Shown: positions 44,456 to 53,640, numbered from the stretch's first letter. The stretch is DNA of 64,000 bases from an uncultured Synechococcus sp. (GCA_949373155.1 CASICK010000002.1:62001-126000); one strand, 5' to 3'. A program made the numbers and translations. The notes: generated by a model not told the origin, from the letters alone.

Positions 44456-45044
44456 CTAGGAACCGTACTGCCCAGGCAACTCTCTGCACATCCCTTGGAA
44501 GGTAGAGGGGGTGGCGGGGATAGCCACCTTGAGTCAAGCCAGTCACAAAGGGAGGAGGAAGGACTCCTCGTTGATCGCTGACGTCGTTCAACATTTTTAA
44601 GACCGCCTCATCCCGTTGCATGAAACCTCCGCCGACCCCCCATCCCAGCCAGAGATCCCATGTGGGCTGTTGAGCCCATTGTTGGAACCAGCTGCGCAAG
44701 ATCAGATCATTTTCAGCGCCGATTGGCTCATCACATCGGCACAGCAGGGAGGGGGATGGGGAGATGCGGGCAAACAGATTGAGGACCACGAGATGGTGAT
44801 ACCCCCAGTGGTGTGAAAATCCTTGCAGCCGCCTCAGCGTGGGGTCGTCTCGACGTCCATCGGCTCGTGACGGATTCAGTCCAATGAACAGCAGCACCCG
44901 TGGCCGTTCCGAGCTGTGATCACTGGATGGAATGGGCCGATGCAATAACCAGCGGTAAGCACCGCAAGAACTAAGTGCTGCTTCAGCTTGCCAAGAGTTC
45001 AAGGGCAGCCCCGAGAATCCTTCCACTTGCTTGGCCATCTCCAA
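44373..45044 (-). CDS. DUF1643 family protein
   Basis: The 223-residue product carries the DUF1643 core: SSCGAYRWLLHR near the start, RVLLFIGLNPSRADGRRDDPTLRRLQGFSHHWGYHHLVVLNLFA and a closing GYPRHPLYLPRD. The function is unknown. About 35 residues past the core form a low-complexity tail that overlaps the next gene by 83 bases. The N-terminus overlaps the end of wecB by 62 bases, so the true start could be somewhat further in. Confidence 0.8.
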   Translation of the reverse strand: MEMAKQVEGFSGLPLNSWQAEAALSSCGAYRWLLHRPIPSSDHSSERPRVLLFIGLNPSRADGRRDDPTLRRLQGFSHHWGYHHLVVLNLFARISPSPSLLCRCDEPIGAENDLILRSWFQQWAQQPTWDLWLGWGVGGGFMQRDEAVLKMLNDVSDQRGVLPPPFVTGLTQGGYPRHPLYLPRDVQRVAWAVRFLDEPHSAPVSDLPSPVWRAERSGAFHVT

Positions 45045-46101
45045 AAGGATTCACGGCTTTTGCCATGGCGTTGTAGGCCTCGTTGTCCTCTAACAACAGG
45101 GATGCTTCACGGTGAATTGCTGTTGGATCAGTCCCCACCAATTGGGCTGTGCCCGCTTCCACGGCTTCGGGGCGTTCCGTCGTTTCACGCAGCACAAGTA
45201 CCGGTTTCCCCAGAGCTGGTGCTTCTTCCTGCAACCCACCGGAGTCTGTGAGTAGAAGAGTGCAGCCCTTCATGGCTGCTACCAAGCGGTCATAGTCCAG
45301 TGGCTCGGTCAGCACCACGCGTGGATGGTCCCCGAGTAGTGCCTGAAGGGGTTCTCGCACGGTTGGGTTGCGATGCAAGGGTAAAAGCAACACGGTGTCG
45401 GGATGGCTGTCGAGTACACGCAGCATTCCATCCGCAATGTTCTTTAGGCGGTCACCCCAATTCTCACGACGATGAACGGTTGCCAAAATCACTCTTTGAG
45501 CGTCCCAATCGATGGCTAAATCGCCCAAAACAGGGGCGCGTTCTGACATTCGCAGCAGCGCATCGATCACGGTATTACCCGTGAGCAGCACGCGCCCAAC
45601 AACGCCAGATGCTTGGAGGTTGGCTTCTGATTTCTTAGTAGGAGCAAAGTGAAGATGAGCAATTTGCGAGATCAAGCGACGGTTGGCTTCCTCTGGAAAA
45701 GGATCGAGAAGATTGTCCGTACGCAGTCCGGCTTCGACGTGACCAACAGGAATTTGTTCGTAGAAGGCGGCGAGGGCTGCAGCGAAGGCCGTGGTTGTGT
45801 CTCCTTGAACCAGCACGAGCTTTGGAGGAAACGCTTGAAAGTCATCACGCAACCCCTGCAGCGCCGCACACGTCACGTGCGTGAGGGTTTGCCGTGGCGC
45901 CATCAGGTTGAGATCCAGATCGGCGCTCAGGCCAAACAAATCCATGACTTGAGACACCATCTCCCTGTGCTGACCTGTCAGCACGACTCGGGTTTCCAGG
46001 GTCTTGCACGCCCGGAATTCTTGGATCACAGGCGCCAATTTGATGGCTTCAGGCCTCGTGCCCAAGACGATTGTCACGCGTGGCAGGCGAGCCATAACCA
46101 T
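44983..46101 (-). CDS. wecB: UDP-N-acetylglucosamine 2-epimerase (non-hydrolysing)
   Basis: WecB interconverts UDP-GlcNAc and UDP-ManNAc for surface polysaccharide synthesis. The 372-residue GT-B protein has TIVLGTRPEAIKLAPVIQEF at the N-terminus, VLVQGDTTTAFAAALAAFY, VGHVEAGLRTDNLLDPFPEEANRRL and the C-terminal LLLTDSGGLQEEAPALGKPVLVLRETTERPEA. ATG 46101 is used; ATG 46095 is equally possible. It is divergent from pilT. Confidence 0.95.
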   Translation of the reverse strand: MVMARLPRVTIVLGTRPEAIKLAPVIQEFRACKTLETRVVLTGQHREMVSQVMDLFGLSADLDLNLMAPRQTLTHVTCAALQGLRDDFQAFPPKLVLVQGDTTTAFAAALAAFYEQIPVGHVEAGLRTDNLLDPFPEEANRRLISQIAHLHFAPTKKSEANLQASGVVGRVLLTGNTVIDALLRMSERAPVLGDLAIDWDAQRVILATVHRRENWGDRLKNIADGMLRVLDSHPDTVLLLPLHRNPTVREPLQALLGDHPRVVLTEPLDYDRLVAAMKGCTLLLTDSGGLQEEAPALGKPVLVLRETTERPEAVEAGTAQLVGTDPTAIHREASLLLEDNEAYNAMAKAVNPFGDGQASGRILGAALELLAS

Positions 46102-46205
46102 CAAGATTGTGAGTCAATCTTACGGGCGCTCTCCCCGTGAAGTCTTGGCATCAACTTGCCAGATCACGCAGCATCGCGAAGCTGCACGTAGCGGACACCA
46201 TCAGC

Positions 46206-47360
46206 ATGAGTCAGCCCGTTTTCCCTCCTGGTCTCCCAGCGCGGCCAACGTTCACACCATCTCAAGTTCCAGCTTTAGCTCCAGAGTCATTGGCTTCGGC
46301 AGCCCCGTTCTTAGAGCAGATCGTTCGCTTCGCTCATGAACAGGGGCATTCCGACGTCCATCTTGGGATCGGGGAGAGTCCAAGATTTCGAGCCCGTGGT
46401 GAGATTATTCGCTCCGATTGGCCTCCTACCGAACCCAGTGAGTTTCAGGACTGGCTTGGAGAGCTACTCACTCCCCAACAGATTGACCACTTCAGACAGT
46501 GCAAAGAGTTCGACGGAGCCCATGCCTTCTCGTTCGTGAGGGTACGCATCAATTTGTTTGACGCTCTTCAGGGTGCGGCGATGGTGTTGCGGCTCATTCC
46601 TCAAAAGATCCTGTCACTGGATGATCTAAAGCTGCCGACTGTTCTTCAAGACCTTTGTGCTTATCCCAAAGGATTGCTGCTTGTAACTGGCCCCACCGGC
46701 TCAGGTAAAAGCACCACGCTGGCAGCCATGATTGATTGGATTAATCACAACCAGAGTAGGCATATCCTCACGATTGAGGATCCCATTGAATTTGTGCATC
46801 AAAGCCGGAAATCTCTAATCCGACAGCGTGAGGTGGGACGTCATACGCTCCAGTTCCACCATGCTTTGAGAGCGGCGCTGCGTGAAGATCCTGATGTGAT
46901 TTTGGTTGGTGAAATTCGTGACAAAGAAACGCTTAGTACCGCAATGGAAGCGGCTCAGACTGGACATCTTGTCTTTGGAACTCTGCATACAAACTCTGCG
47001 GTCAAAACCGTTGAGCGTGTCCTTGGAATGTATCAACCCGAAGAACAAGAAAGTGTTAGACAATCTCTTGCGGAATCACTGACGGGAATTATTTCTCAGG
47101 GTTTAATTCAAGATCTTGGTGGGAAACGTGCTGCTTATCATGACCTAATGATTAATACTGATGCTTGTAAGGATTATATTAAAAAGGGCGCGCTAGATGA
47201 TGTCGAAGACATCATGCAGAAAAGTGAATTTGATGGAATGATAACTGCCAATCAGTCTTTGCAACGACTCGTTGAATCTGGGCAGGTCGAAGCCGAAAAG
47301 GCGATAGCGGCGAGTCTTCGTCCGAATGAACTGACTCAGGCGTTAAGGGGTAGGAGCTGA
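46206..47360 (+). CDS. pilT: Type IV pilus retraction ATPase PilT-like
   Basis: PilT powers type IV pilus retraction. The 384-residue protein from ATG 46206 has an N-terminal PAS-like domain and a RecA-like domain. Motifs are Walker A GPTGSGKST (162-170), the Asp box ILTIEDPIEFVH, Walker B EDPDVILVGEIRD and the His box AAQTGHLVFGTLHTN. The first 30 residues are Pro-rich. The frame is open further upstream, but the ATG with the preceding spacer is simplest. Other pil genes are absent here, so it is an isolated member. Confidence 0.92.
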   Translation: MSQPVFPPGLPARPTFTPSQVPALAPESLASAAPFLEQIVRFAHEQGHSDVHLGIGESPRFRARGEIIRSDWPPTEPSEFQDWLGELLTPQQIDHFRQCKEFDGAHAFSFVRVRINLFDALQGAAMVLRLIPQKILSLDDLKLPTVLQDLCAYPKGLLLVTGPTGSGKSTTLAAMIDWINHNQSRHILTIEDPIEFVHQSRKSLIRQREVGRHTLQFHHALRAALREDPDVILVGEIRDKETLSTAMEAAQTGHLVFGTLHTNSAVKTVERVLGMYQPEEQESVRQSLAESLTGIISQGLIQDLGGKRAAYHDLMINTDACKDYIKKGALDDVEDIMQKSEFDGMITANQSLQRLVESGQVEAEKAIAASLRPNELTQALRGRS

Positions 47361-47366
47361 GGGTAT

Positions 47367-47552
47367 TCAGGCTGCGTTGTTAAACATCCGGACGATTAAG
47401 AGCGTTGCCATGCCGATGGAAAGTCCGAGCATGGCCAGACGTCCATTCCAGATTTCAGCTTGAGGGGTAAATCCTCGCTTCCAAGCATTCAATTCGATGG
47501 GATCGATTGGCTCTGCCACAACTTTTGGTTGGAGATCGGTTTTAGGAGCCAT
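47367..47552 (-). CDS. High-light-inducible protein (Hli/SCP), second copy
   Basis: The 61-residue product from ATG 47552 (GTG 47576 is possible) has a polar N-terminus (APKTDLQPKVVAEPIDP) and the LHC-type helix AEIWNGRLAMLGLSIGMATLLIV. It is of the longer-N-terminal Hli type, and its sequence differs from the one at 32906 outside the motif. It converges on pilT with six bases between stops and lies downstream of tsaD on the same strand. Confidence 0.93.
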   Translation of the reverse strand: MAPKTDLQPKVVAEPIDPIELNAWKRGFTPQAEIWNGRLAMLGLSIGMATLLIVRMFNNAA

Positions 47553-47591
47553 CTGGAGGATCTCGGGGGACGCCACCTTAAGAGAATAATT

Positions 47592-48662
47592 TTAAAAGGG
47601 GGGTGTAGAGCCATAAAGGCTTAATGCTTTCTCTAATGGCCATCGCGCTGCAACTCCTAGCTCCAGAGAGCTGGGTTGCACGCCGTTAGACAGTCGACGC
47701 AATGCCGCTACAGCAACCATTGCTGCGTTGTCTGTGCAGTAGGCCAAAGGGGCGATGTGCACGGACACCCCTTTTGACTGACCGGCAACTTGCATTTGAG
47801 AACGCAGACGATAGTTGGCGGCAACGCCGCCGACCATCACTAACTGATCCATCCCCTGCTCTAGGCAGCAGCGCAGGCTTCGCTCCACCAACACATCGGC
47901 CACGATCTGTTCAAAGCTGGCGGCGAGATCAGCAAGAGGAAGATTCTCAGACTCAATCTTTAACGCTTCCACATGCCGAAGCACAGCAGTTTTAAGCCCA
48001 CTGAATGAAAAGTCATAGGGGTAAAAGCCTCCTTCTGGCTTGGAAACGCGCCCTTTTGGTAACCGAAACCGTTTGGCATCCCCCTCTAAGGCGATGGCCT
48101 GAATCGCAGGACCGCCGGGGTAGCCCAAGCCCATGAGTCGAGCCACTTTGTCGAAAGCCTCGCCGGCCGCATCGTCATGGCTGCGTCCCAGGCGGTCCAT
48201 TCCTCCAGCTTCATCCACCCGAATGAGTTCGGTGTGCCCGCCACTCACGAGCAGCACCAGATAGGGCGCTTTTGGTGGGTGATCTGCCAAGAACACGGAA
48301 GCCAGGTGTGCCTCGAGATGATGAACGGCCAGAAAAGGTTTCTGATGCAGGGCGGCCAGTGTCCGCCCGGTGATGGAGCCCACCATGAGGGCGCCCACCA
48401 GGCCAGGTGCCACGGTCGCCGCGATGGCATCTAGGTCGGCAGCAACGAGACCAGCGTCTTGTAAAGCGTGTTCCACGAGGGTTGGTAGCGCCTCTACATG
48501 CCGGCGCGAGGCAATCTCAGGGACGACCCCACCCCATTGGGCATGCTCCTCAACTTGGGAGGCGATGCCGTGGGACAACACCGTGAGCTGGTCGCCCTCC
48601 TGGCGGAGCACCGCTGCGGCTGACTCGTCACAACTTGTTTCGAGGGCAAGCACTGTGCGCAT
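47592..48662 (-). CDS. tsaD: tRNA N6-threonylcarbamoyladenosine synthase subunit TsaD
   Basis: TsaD transfers threonylcarbamoyl to A37 of ANN-decoding tRNAs. The 356-residue ASKHA-fold protein from ATG 48662 begins [18 protein letters not shown], contains the metal motif [21 protein letters not shown], and the C-terminal [13 protein letters not shown] and AYCTDNAAM motifs. The frame extends 13 residues further, but the ATG gives the family N-terminus. It is divergent from psaF, with 77 bases between starts. Confidence 0.96.
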   Translation of the reverse strand: MRTVLALETSCDESAAAVLRQEGDQLTVLSHGIASQVEEHAQWGGVVPEIASRRHVEALPTLVEHALQDAGLVAADLDAIAATVAPGLVGALMVGSITGRTLAALHQKPFLAVHHLEAHLASVFLADHPPKAPYLVLLVSGGHTELIRVDEAGGMDRLGRSHDDAAGEAFDKVARLMGLGYPGGPAIQAIALEGDAKRFRLPKGRVSKPEGGFYPYDFSFSGLKTAVLRHVEALKIESENLPLADLAASFEQIVADVLVERSLRCCLEQGMDQLVMVGGVAANYRLRSQMQVAGQSKGVSVHIAPLAYCTDNAAMVAVAALRRLSNGVQPSSLELGVAARWPLEKALSLYGSTPPF

Positions 48663-48701
48663 GAAGATGGAGGGGGCTCCCCTACTGTCCGTTGGTGACA
48701 T

Positions 48702-48720
48702 CCTGCCGCTTTAGGGCAGG
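48702..48720 (+). promoter_or_regulatory. Hairpin in the psaF leader
   Basis: CCTGCC (48702-48707) pairs with GGCAGG (48715-48720) around a seven-base loop. It ends 19 bases before the psaF ATG, so it is probably within the 5' leader. A role in light-dependent mRNA stability or translation is only a suggestion. Confidence 0.4.
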
Positions 48721-48739
48721 CTCAACAGGAACCGTTCCG

Positions 48740-49219
48740 ATGCGTCGTCTCTTCGCTTTTGCGCTCTCGGCCCTGCTGGTGCTCGGCTTTGCACCCGTCG
48801 CCAAGGCTGATGTAGCAGGTCTTACACCATGCGCCGAAAGTGCCCGTTTTCAGCAGCGTGCAAGCGCTGCCGCCACACCTCAAGCTAAGGCTCGTTTCGA
48901 GATGTATAGCGAGGCCGTTTGCGGTGAAGATGGCTTGCCTCATTTGATCGTGGATGGCCGTTGGAGCCATGCCGGTGACTTCATCCTCCCTGGTCTGATG
49001 TTCCTTTACATCACTGGATGCATTGGCTGGGCTGGTCGTGAGTACCTCAAAGGCACTCGCGGCACTAAGGAGCAGTACATGAAAGAGATTCAAATTGATG
49101 TCTCTCTTGCCTTCAAGTCCTTGTTGGCATCAGCCACTTGGCCTATCGCTGCTTTTGGTGAACTCACGAGTGGCAAATTGCTTGAAAGCGACGACAAGGT
49201 GACAATCTCTCCTCGCTGA
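48740..49219 (+). CDS. psaF: Photosystem I subunit III
   Basis: PsaF is the lumenal and transmembrane PSI subunit near the plastocyanin/cytochrome c6 docking side. The 159-residue precursor has a signal peptide (about 1-23, ending APVAKA), a lumenal domain with [19 protein letters not shown] and two Cys (one disulfide), and a membrane helix (about 87-107, [19 protein letters not shown]). The C-terminal [22 protein letters not shown] is typical. The frame open to 48692 is not used. psaJ follows 32 bases on. Confidence 0.96.
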   Translation: MRRLFAFALSALLVLGFAPVAKADVAGLTPCAESARFQQRASAAATPQAKARFEMYSEAVCGEDGLPHLIVDGRWSHAGDFILPGLMFLYITGCIGWAGREYLKGTRGTKEQYMKEIQIDVSLAFKSLLASATWPIAAFGELTSGKLLESDDKVTISPR

Positions 49220-49251
49220 ACTCGCACCACGACGTCCTTATTTTTCTCACG

Positions 49252-49371
49252 ATGAAGAAATTTCTTACTACTGCACCAGTCGTTGCCGCGATTTGGTTCA
49301 CTCTCACCGCCGGAATCTTGATCGAGTGGAATCGTTTTTTCCCTGATCTCCTCTTCCACCCCATGGGCTGA
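49252..49371 (+). CDS. psaJ: Photosystem I subunit IX
   Basis: PsaJ is a single-span PSI subunit that neighbours PsaF. The 39-residue product has [20 protein letters not shown], the [16 protein letters not shown] end and one membrane helix (about 8-26). It is too short for many gene callers, but the sequence and the position after psaF make it certain. A strong hairpin terminator follows at about 49396. Confidence 0.97.
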   Translation: MKKFLTTAPVVAAIWFTLTAGILIEWNRFFPDLLFHPMG

Positions 49372-49395
49372 TTGTTCAGTTCATAAGACCATCAA

Positions 49396-49419
49396 AAAGG
49401 GGCCTTTGGGCCCCTTTTT
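49396..49419. terminator. Bidirectional terminator between psaJ and gmk
   Basis: A near-perfect inverted repeat: AAAAGGGGCC and GGCCCCTTTT around a four-base loop, A-rich on one side and T-rich on the other, so it can stop transcription in both directions. It lies between the convergent psaJ and gmk stops, just before the gmk stop codon. Confidence 0.9.
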
Positions 49420-49422
49420 GAG

Positions 49423-49995
49423 TTAAAAGACGGTCAAATTCATCTGTTTTTCTAAAGCGACTAGAGCTTTTTCAAGATCGTCGTTGACGATTACAGCATC
49501 GAATTCTGTTTGAGCGGCTAATTCTTCTTGTGCTCGCTTGAGACGACGCTGGATCGCCTCTTCTGCTTCGGTCCCGCGGCCGCGGATCCGTTTCTCAAGC
49601 TCTTCAACGCTTGGTGGTGCAAGGAAAATTTGGATTGCCTCAGGCAAATTGTTTCTCACCTGCCTGGCCCCCTCCAATTCAATTTCAAGCAGCACAGGAA
49701 TTCCGTTTGCTACGCGTTCGCTGACGGGTTGTCTCGGTGTGCCATAGCAGTTGCCAGCAAATTCAGCCCATTCCAGCAAGCCACCGCTTTGAACGAGTTC
49801 GTTGAACCGTTCCTTGGAGTGAAAAAAATAGTGAATTCCATCGATTTCTCCACTGCGTGGAGCACGGGTGGTGGCCGATACGGACAGCCATATTTCTGGA
49901 TGACGTTCTCTCAGGCGGGCGACCAAGGTGCCCTTGCCAACGCCGCTTGGGCCGGTGAGCACCGTGGGCCTGGCGATTGATCCATCAGGAGCCAT
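49423..49995 (-). CDS. gmk: Guanylate kinase
   Basis: Gmk phosphorylates GMP to GDP. The 190-residue P-loop kinase has [14 protein letters not shown] (P-loop about 15-24), the GMP-binding [21 protein letters not shown], and [29 protein letters not shown]. Normal length. It is convergent with psaJ and shares its terminator; the divergent neighbour is the NFACT gene, 65 bases away. Confidence 0.96.
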   Translation of the reverse strand: MAPDGSIARPTVLTGPSGVGKGTLVARLRERHPEIWLSVSATTRAPRSGEIDGIHYFFHSKERFNELVQSGGLLEWAEFAGNCYGTPRQPVSERVANGIPVLLEIELEGARQVRNNLPEAIQIFLAPPSVEELEKRIRGRGTEAEEAIQRRLKRAQEELAAQTEFDAVIVNDDLEKALVALEKQMNLTVF

Positions 49996-50060
49996 GCGTT
50001 GCTTGAGACTGCAACGCAGGGTAGGAAGGCTTCCTGTTCAGCCTGCTTCTCAGGCAATCC

Positions 50061-51806
50061 ATGGCCAGTCAAAGTCCGCAAGTGATGGATCTCACCAGCC
50101 TGAGGGCTGTGCTGGCGGATTTACGTGCCCGATTGCTACCTAGCCGGTTTGAGAAAGCTCAACAGCCAGATCCTCAGACGCTTCAGCTCGGATTCCGCAC
50201 CCTGCGAGGAATGATTTGGTTGGAACTGAGCTGGAAAGCAGAAGTTCCCCGACTGGTTGAAATCTCTGCTCCACCGAAGCAGGGTGCAGGAAGCACGCTG
50301 GCGCAACAGATTCAGCACGGACTCCGCCAACTCGCGCTGACTGAGCTCAGTCAGGAAGGGTTTGAACGGGTCGTGCAATTTCAGCTAGCACCTCGACCTG
50401 GACAGCCTCCCCAGCGCACCTTGGTGCTCGAACTCATGGGGCGTCACAGCAATTTGTTGTTGCTCGATGACCGGCAACGCATCACTGCGATCGCACGCCA
50501 GGTCCGCACGCATCAGTCGAGAGTGAGGCCGATTGGCACGGGAGATGTCTATAGCTCTCCTCCGGCCCTTCAAGGCATCGCTCCTCGGTTGGATGAGCCT
50601 GAGCAGCGCTGGAGAGAGCGCTTGAAGTTGTTGCCGCTAAGCCTGGAAAAGGCGATGCGCAGTGCCTACCAGGGCATCAGTCCGGTGCTCGCGAGATATC
50701 TGGCTGACGAACATGAAGACGCTGCTAGGGCGCGATTGGCAACAAGCGTTGATCAGCTGAGCGAGCAGGAGTGGCTGGTGTTGCACCAGCGTTGGCAGTG
50801 CTGGTTGCAGGCGCTTGAAACCGACGGCTTTGCGCTGCAATTTGATGGGCCCAATTCCTATCGCGTGTGGACGCCTGCTTCTGCAGCGACAGCTGAAGGG
50901 GAATTCTTGGCCGACCTTTCAAAACGTGAGCAGCCCCTCAGCCTGCGTTTGGGCGAGTACTACGCCACCGTTCTTCAACGTCAGGGCTTGAATCGTGCCA
51001 CTCAGGATTTGCAAAAGCAGCTCAAGCAGCTAAGGACCCGTGAAGAGGCTCTATTGGCTGACCAGAGAGCTGGCTTGGAGGAGACAGGAGGTGCCGATGA
51101 CTTGCAGCAGCAGGGTGATGCGTTGTTGTGTCAGGTGAGTCCGAATCGGGAGACCATCGATCGCGCCCAGAAGCTGTACGGCAGAGCGCGAAAACTGAGA
51201 CGGGCTGTCCCAGCGTTGGAAGAACGGCTGCAGCATCACCAAAGCCGACTGGTGTTACTCGAGGGCAGTGAAAGCTTTCTCGAAGAACTGATTGGTGCTG
51301 ATTGGGATGGGATGGAGGCGCGCACGAAAAGCCTTTTGGACCTGCGAGAAGAGTTGGATGATCTTTTGGCTCCAAAACGGCTTCGCCGCCGCCGCCGTCA
51401 GGGATCGCGTCGAGTAGACCCTCAGCCCCTCGAGATCCGCAGCCCCGCGGGATTGTTGATTCAAGTGGGTCGAAATCATCGTCAAAATGACTGGATCAGT
51501 CTTCGGCGGGCACGACCTGGAGACCTTTGGTTCCATGCCCAGGAATGTCCGGGTAGTCACGTTGTTTTGAAGGCATCGGCTGGTTTTGCGCATGAAGACG
51601 ATCTCACCCTTGCTGCTGATCTGGCTGCATGGTTCAGCCGCGCGCGTGGAAATCGCCGGGTAGCTGTGGTCAGAGCGCCTGTGGAGCGCCTCCAACGCAT
51701 TGCCGGTGCAGCGCTTGGAACGGTGCAACACAAAGAGGGTGAGATTGTCTGGGCCGAGCCAGATCGAGCAGGACAGCGATTGATCGCCGGCAAGCTCTTA
51801 GCCTGA
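50061..51806 (+). CDS. NFACT family protein (RqcH/Rqc2/FbpA-like)
   Basis: NFACT proteins bind stalled 50S-peptidyl-tRNA and add C-terminal Ala tails in bacterial ribosome quality control. The 581-residue product has an NFACT-N domain (about 1-150, with LVLELMGRHSNLLLLD), a long coiled coil (about 310-400) and an NFACT-R domain (about 460-560: LLIQVGRNHRQNDWISLRRARPGDLWFHAQECPGSHVVL). The catalytically important Asp-Arg pair of RqcH/NEMF appears here as Glu102-Arg103 (GFERVVQF). An internal ATG at 50085 could also be the start. Confidence 0.9.
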   Translation: MASQSPQVMDLTSLRAVLADLRARLLPSRFEKAQQPDPQTLQLGFRTLRGMIWLELSWKAEVPRLVEISAPPKQGAGSTLAQQIQHGLRQLALTELSQEGFERVVQFQLAPRPGQPPQRTLVLELMGRHSNLLLLDDRQRITAIARQVRTHQSRVRPIGTGDVYSSPPALQGIAPRLDEPEQRWRERLKLLPLSLEKAMRSAYQGISPVLARYLADEHEDAARARLATSVDQLSEQEWLVLHQRWQCWLQALETDGFALQFDGPNSYRVWTPASAATAEGEFLADLSKREQPLSLRLGEYYATVLQRQGLNRATQDLQKQLKQLRTREEALLADQRAGLEETGGADDLQQQGDALLCQVSPNRETIDRAQKLYGRARKLRRAVPALEERLQHHQSRLVLLEGSESFLEELIGADWDGMEARTKSLLDLREELDDLLAPKRLRRRRRQGSRRVDPQPLEIRSPAGLLIQVGRNHRQNDWISLRRARPGDLWFHAQECPGSHVVLKASAGFAHEDDLTLAADLAAWFSRARGNRRVAVVRAPVERLQRIAGAALGTVQHKEGEIVWAEPDRAGQRLIAGKLLA

Positions 51807-51857
51807 GATGACTCAATAGCAGTCGGACTGATCCCTCCCGAGCCGAACGAGAAAACA

Positions 51858-52661
51858 GTGCTTCCCGCCCCCGAACCGATTCGGGTGATCCCCCAACCTG
51901 AGCAGCTTCCACCCAACGATGTGGAAATGTCCTTGGTGGATCACCTGGAGGAGCTTCGTCAGCGTGTTTTTCGAAGCCTGATTGCGATTGTGCTTGGCGC
52001 TTTGGCCTGTCTTCTCGCCGTGAAACCTTTGGTGAGAGTGCTGGAAGAACCAGCGGGATCGATCCGATTTCTTCAGTTAGCTCCTGGAGAATTCCTGTTT
52101 GTTTCGTTCAAGGTTGCCGGTTACGCAGGACTCACCTTGGCGCTCCCTTACGTTTTGTATCAAGGCTTGGCTTTCGTTTTGCCCGGTCTCACGCGGAACG
52201 AGCGTCGCCTCATCGCTCCCGCTGTGGCGGGTTCAGCGGTGCTGTTTTTCGCGGGAATTGCTTTTTCTTGGTGGGCACTCATCCCTGCGGCCCTTGGTTT
52301 CTTAGTGAGCTACGGGGCTGATGTAGTGGAACCGATTTGGTCGATCGAACGTTATCTCGATTTTGTACTTCTGCTGATGCTCTCCACAGGACTGGCGTTT
52401 CAGTTGCCCGTTCTTCAGTTGTTGCTTGGATTGTTTGGGCTGGTCCGTTGGAAGCGGATGCTCTCGGCCTGGCGTTGGGTCGTGTTGATTGCCGCGCTGG
52501 CAGGAGCCGTGCTGACCCCATCCACCGATCCGATCACGATGTCGTTGCTAGCGGGAGCGATTTCAGGCTTGTTTTTCGTTGGCGTTGCTCTCGTTGCGGC
52601 CGTTGAACGGTTCAGACCAGAAACTCCTCCAGGCGCCCCTCCCCCTGCAGCTGCAGGCTGA
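51858..52661 (+). CDS. tatC: Sec-independent protein translocase subunit TatC
   Basis: TatC is the twin-arginine signal receptor. The 267-residue protein has six membrane helices, the cytoplasmic N-terminal EMSLVDHLEELRQRVFRSL typical of TatC, the periplasmic ERRLIAPAV loop region and an N-terminal Pro-rich extension of about 22 residues. The start is a GTG at 51858. It lies upstream of petC, whose product carries a twin-arginine motif, an apt neighbour. Its end overlaps DUF3067 tail to tail by 50 bases. Confidence 0.95.
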   Translation: MLPAPEPIRVIPQPEQLPPNDVEMSLVDHLEELRQRVFRSLIAIVLGALACLLAVKPLVRVLEEPAGSIRFLQLAPGEFLFVSFKVAGYAGLTLALPYVLYQGLAFVLPGLTRNERRLIAPAVAGSAVLFFAGIAFSWWALIPAALGFLVSYGADVVEPIWSIERYLDFVLLLMLSTGLAFQLPVLQLLLGLFGLVRWKRMLSAWRWVVLIAALAGAVLTPSTDPITMSLLAGAISGLFFVGVALVAAVERFRPETPPGAPPPAAAG

Positions 52662-52980
52662 GGGCTTTCCCGAGTCGGGGACGATCTCGCGTGTCTTTTA
52701 ACCACGAACGCACAGCGCCTGCTTGGCCTAATCGATTCACCACGTCCACCACTTGGGCTAGATGGGTGCGGTATTCCTCCTCGTTTAACGGGAAGGATTG
52801 CTGCTCCAGATAGGCCCACATCACTTGGAGGTACATCCGCTTGCGCCTCACAACGAGTTGCATGTCGTAGCTGGCTTGCCACCGCTCTCGCAGCAGATCG
52901 ATCACCTCATCGACCGTCAATGGAGGGATGGATTGTTCGATTGGTGGGTCTACAAGCACGGAAACGGCTGAGTGGATCAT
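52612..52980 (-). CDS. DUF3067 family protein
   Basis: The 122-residue protein from ATG 52980 matches DUF3067 of cyanobacteria and plastids in LTVDEVIDLLRERWQASYDMQLVVRRKRMYLQVMWAYLEQQSFPLNEEEYRTHL. The function is unknown. It lies between tatC and petC, transcribed the other way, and its 3' end overlaps tatC by 50 bases. The frame open to 53001 uses TTG. Confidence 0.85.
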   Translation of the reverse strand: MIHSAVSVLVDPPIEQSIPPLTVDEVIDLLRERWQASYDMQLVVRRKRMYLQVMWAYLEQQSFPLNEEEYRTHLAQVVDVVNRLGQAGAVRSWLKDTRDRPRLGKALSLQLQGEGRLEEFLV

Positions 52981-53062
52981 GTAAAAGTCCAGTCGTTGCA
53001 AAGCTTGACGGGACCTTTACCCTCCATAATGGACCTCATTAAGTGTCGATTGAGCGTCAGCT

Positions 53063-53599
53063 ATGACTCAGATCCCAGCCAGTGATGTGCCCGGTATGGG
53101 CCGTAGGCAGTTCATGAATCTGCTGACCTTCGGATCCGTCACAGGCGTGGCCCTGGGTGCGCTTTATCCGGTGGCGAATTACTTCATCCCGCCCAGGGCT
53201 GCCGGGGGCGGTGGTGGAACCAGTGCCAAAGATGAGCTCGGTAATGCAGTTACAGCGAGCGGTTGGTTGAGTGGCCATGCCGAGGGTGATCGCAGCCTTG
53301 TCCAAGGCTTGAAAGGTGATCCCACCTACTTGATCGTGGAAGGCCCTGATGCCATCGGGAGCTACGGCATTAATGCCATTTGCACTCACCTGGGATGTGT
53401 CGTTCCCTGGAACAACGGAGCCAACAAATTCATGTGCCCTTGCCACGGCAGTCAGTACGACGCCACAGGCAAGGTGGTTCGCGGCCCCGCACCTCTGTCT
53501 TTGGCGTTGGCCAATGTCAACGTCGACAACGACAACGTGTTTGTAAGCCAATGGACTGAAACCGATTTCCGGACGGGCGAAAAGCCCTGGTGGTCCTGA
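53063..53599 (+). CDS. petC: Cytochrome b6f Rieske iron-sulfur protein
   Basis: The Rieske protein moves electrons from plastoquinol to cytochrome f. The 178-residue product has a twin-arginine N-terminus ([15 protein letters not shown], Arg14-Arg15) that is retained as the membrane anchor, a Gly-rich hinge (AAGGGGGT) and the lumenal Rieske domain. The 2Fe-2S ligands are Cys107/His109 (CTHLGC) and Cys125/His128 (CPCHGS), with Cys112-Cys127 as the expected disulfide. petA follows 41 bases on; they form the usual petCA pair. Confidence 0.98.
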   Translation: MTQIPASDVPGMGRRQFMNLLTFGSVTGVALGALYPVANYFIPPRAAGGGGGTSAKDELGNAVTASGWLSGHAEGDRSLVQGLKGDPTYLIVEGPDAIGSYGINAICTHLGCVVPWNNGANKFMCPCHGSQYDATGKVVRGPAPLSLALANVNVDNDNVFVSQWTETDFRTGEKPWWS

Positions 53600-53640
53600 T
53601 CAGCCCCTCTTTTTTGCTGTCTCTCCTACCTCGCTTTCCC

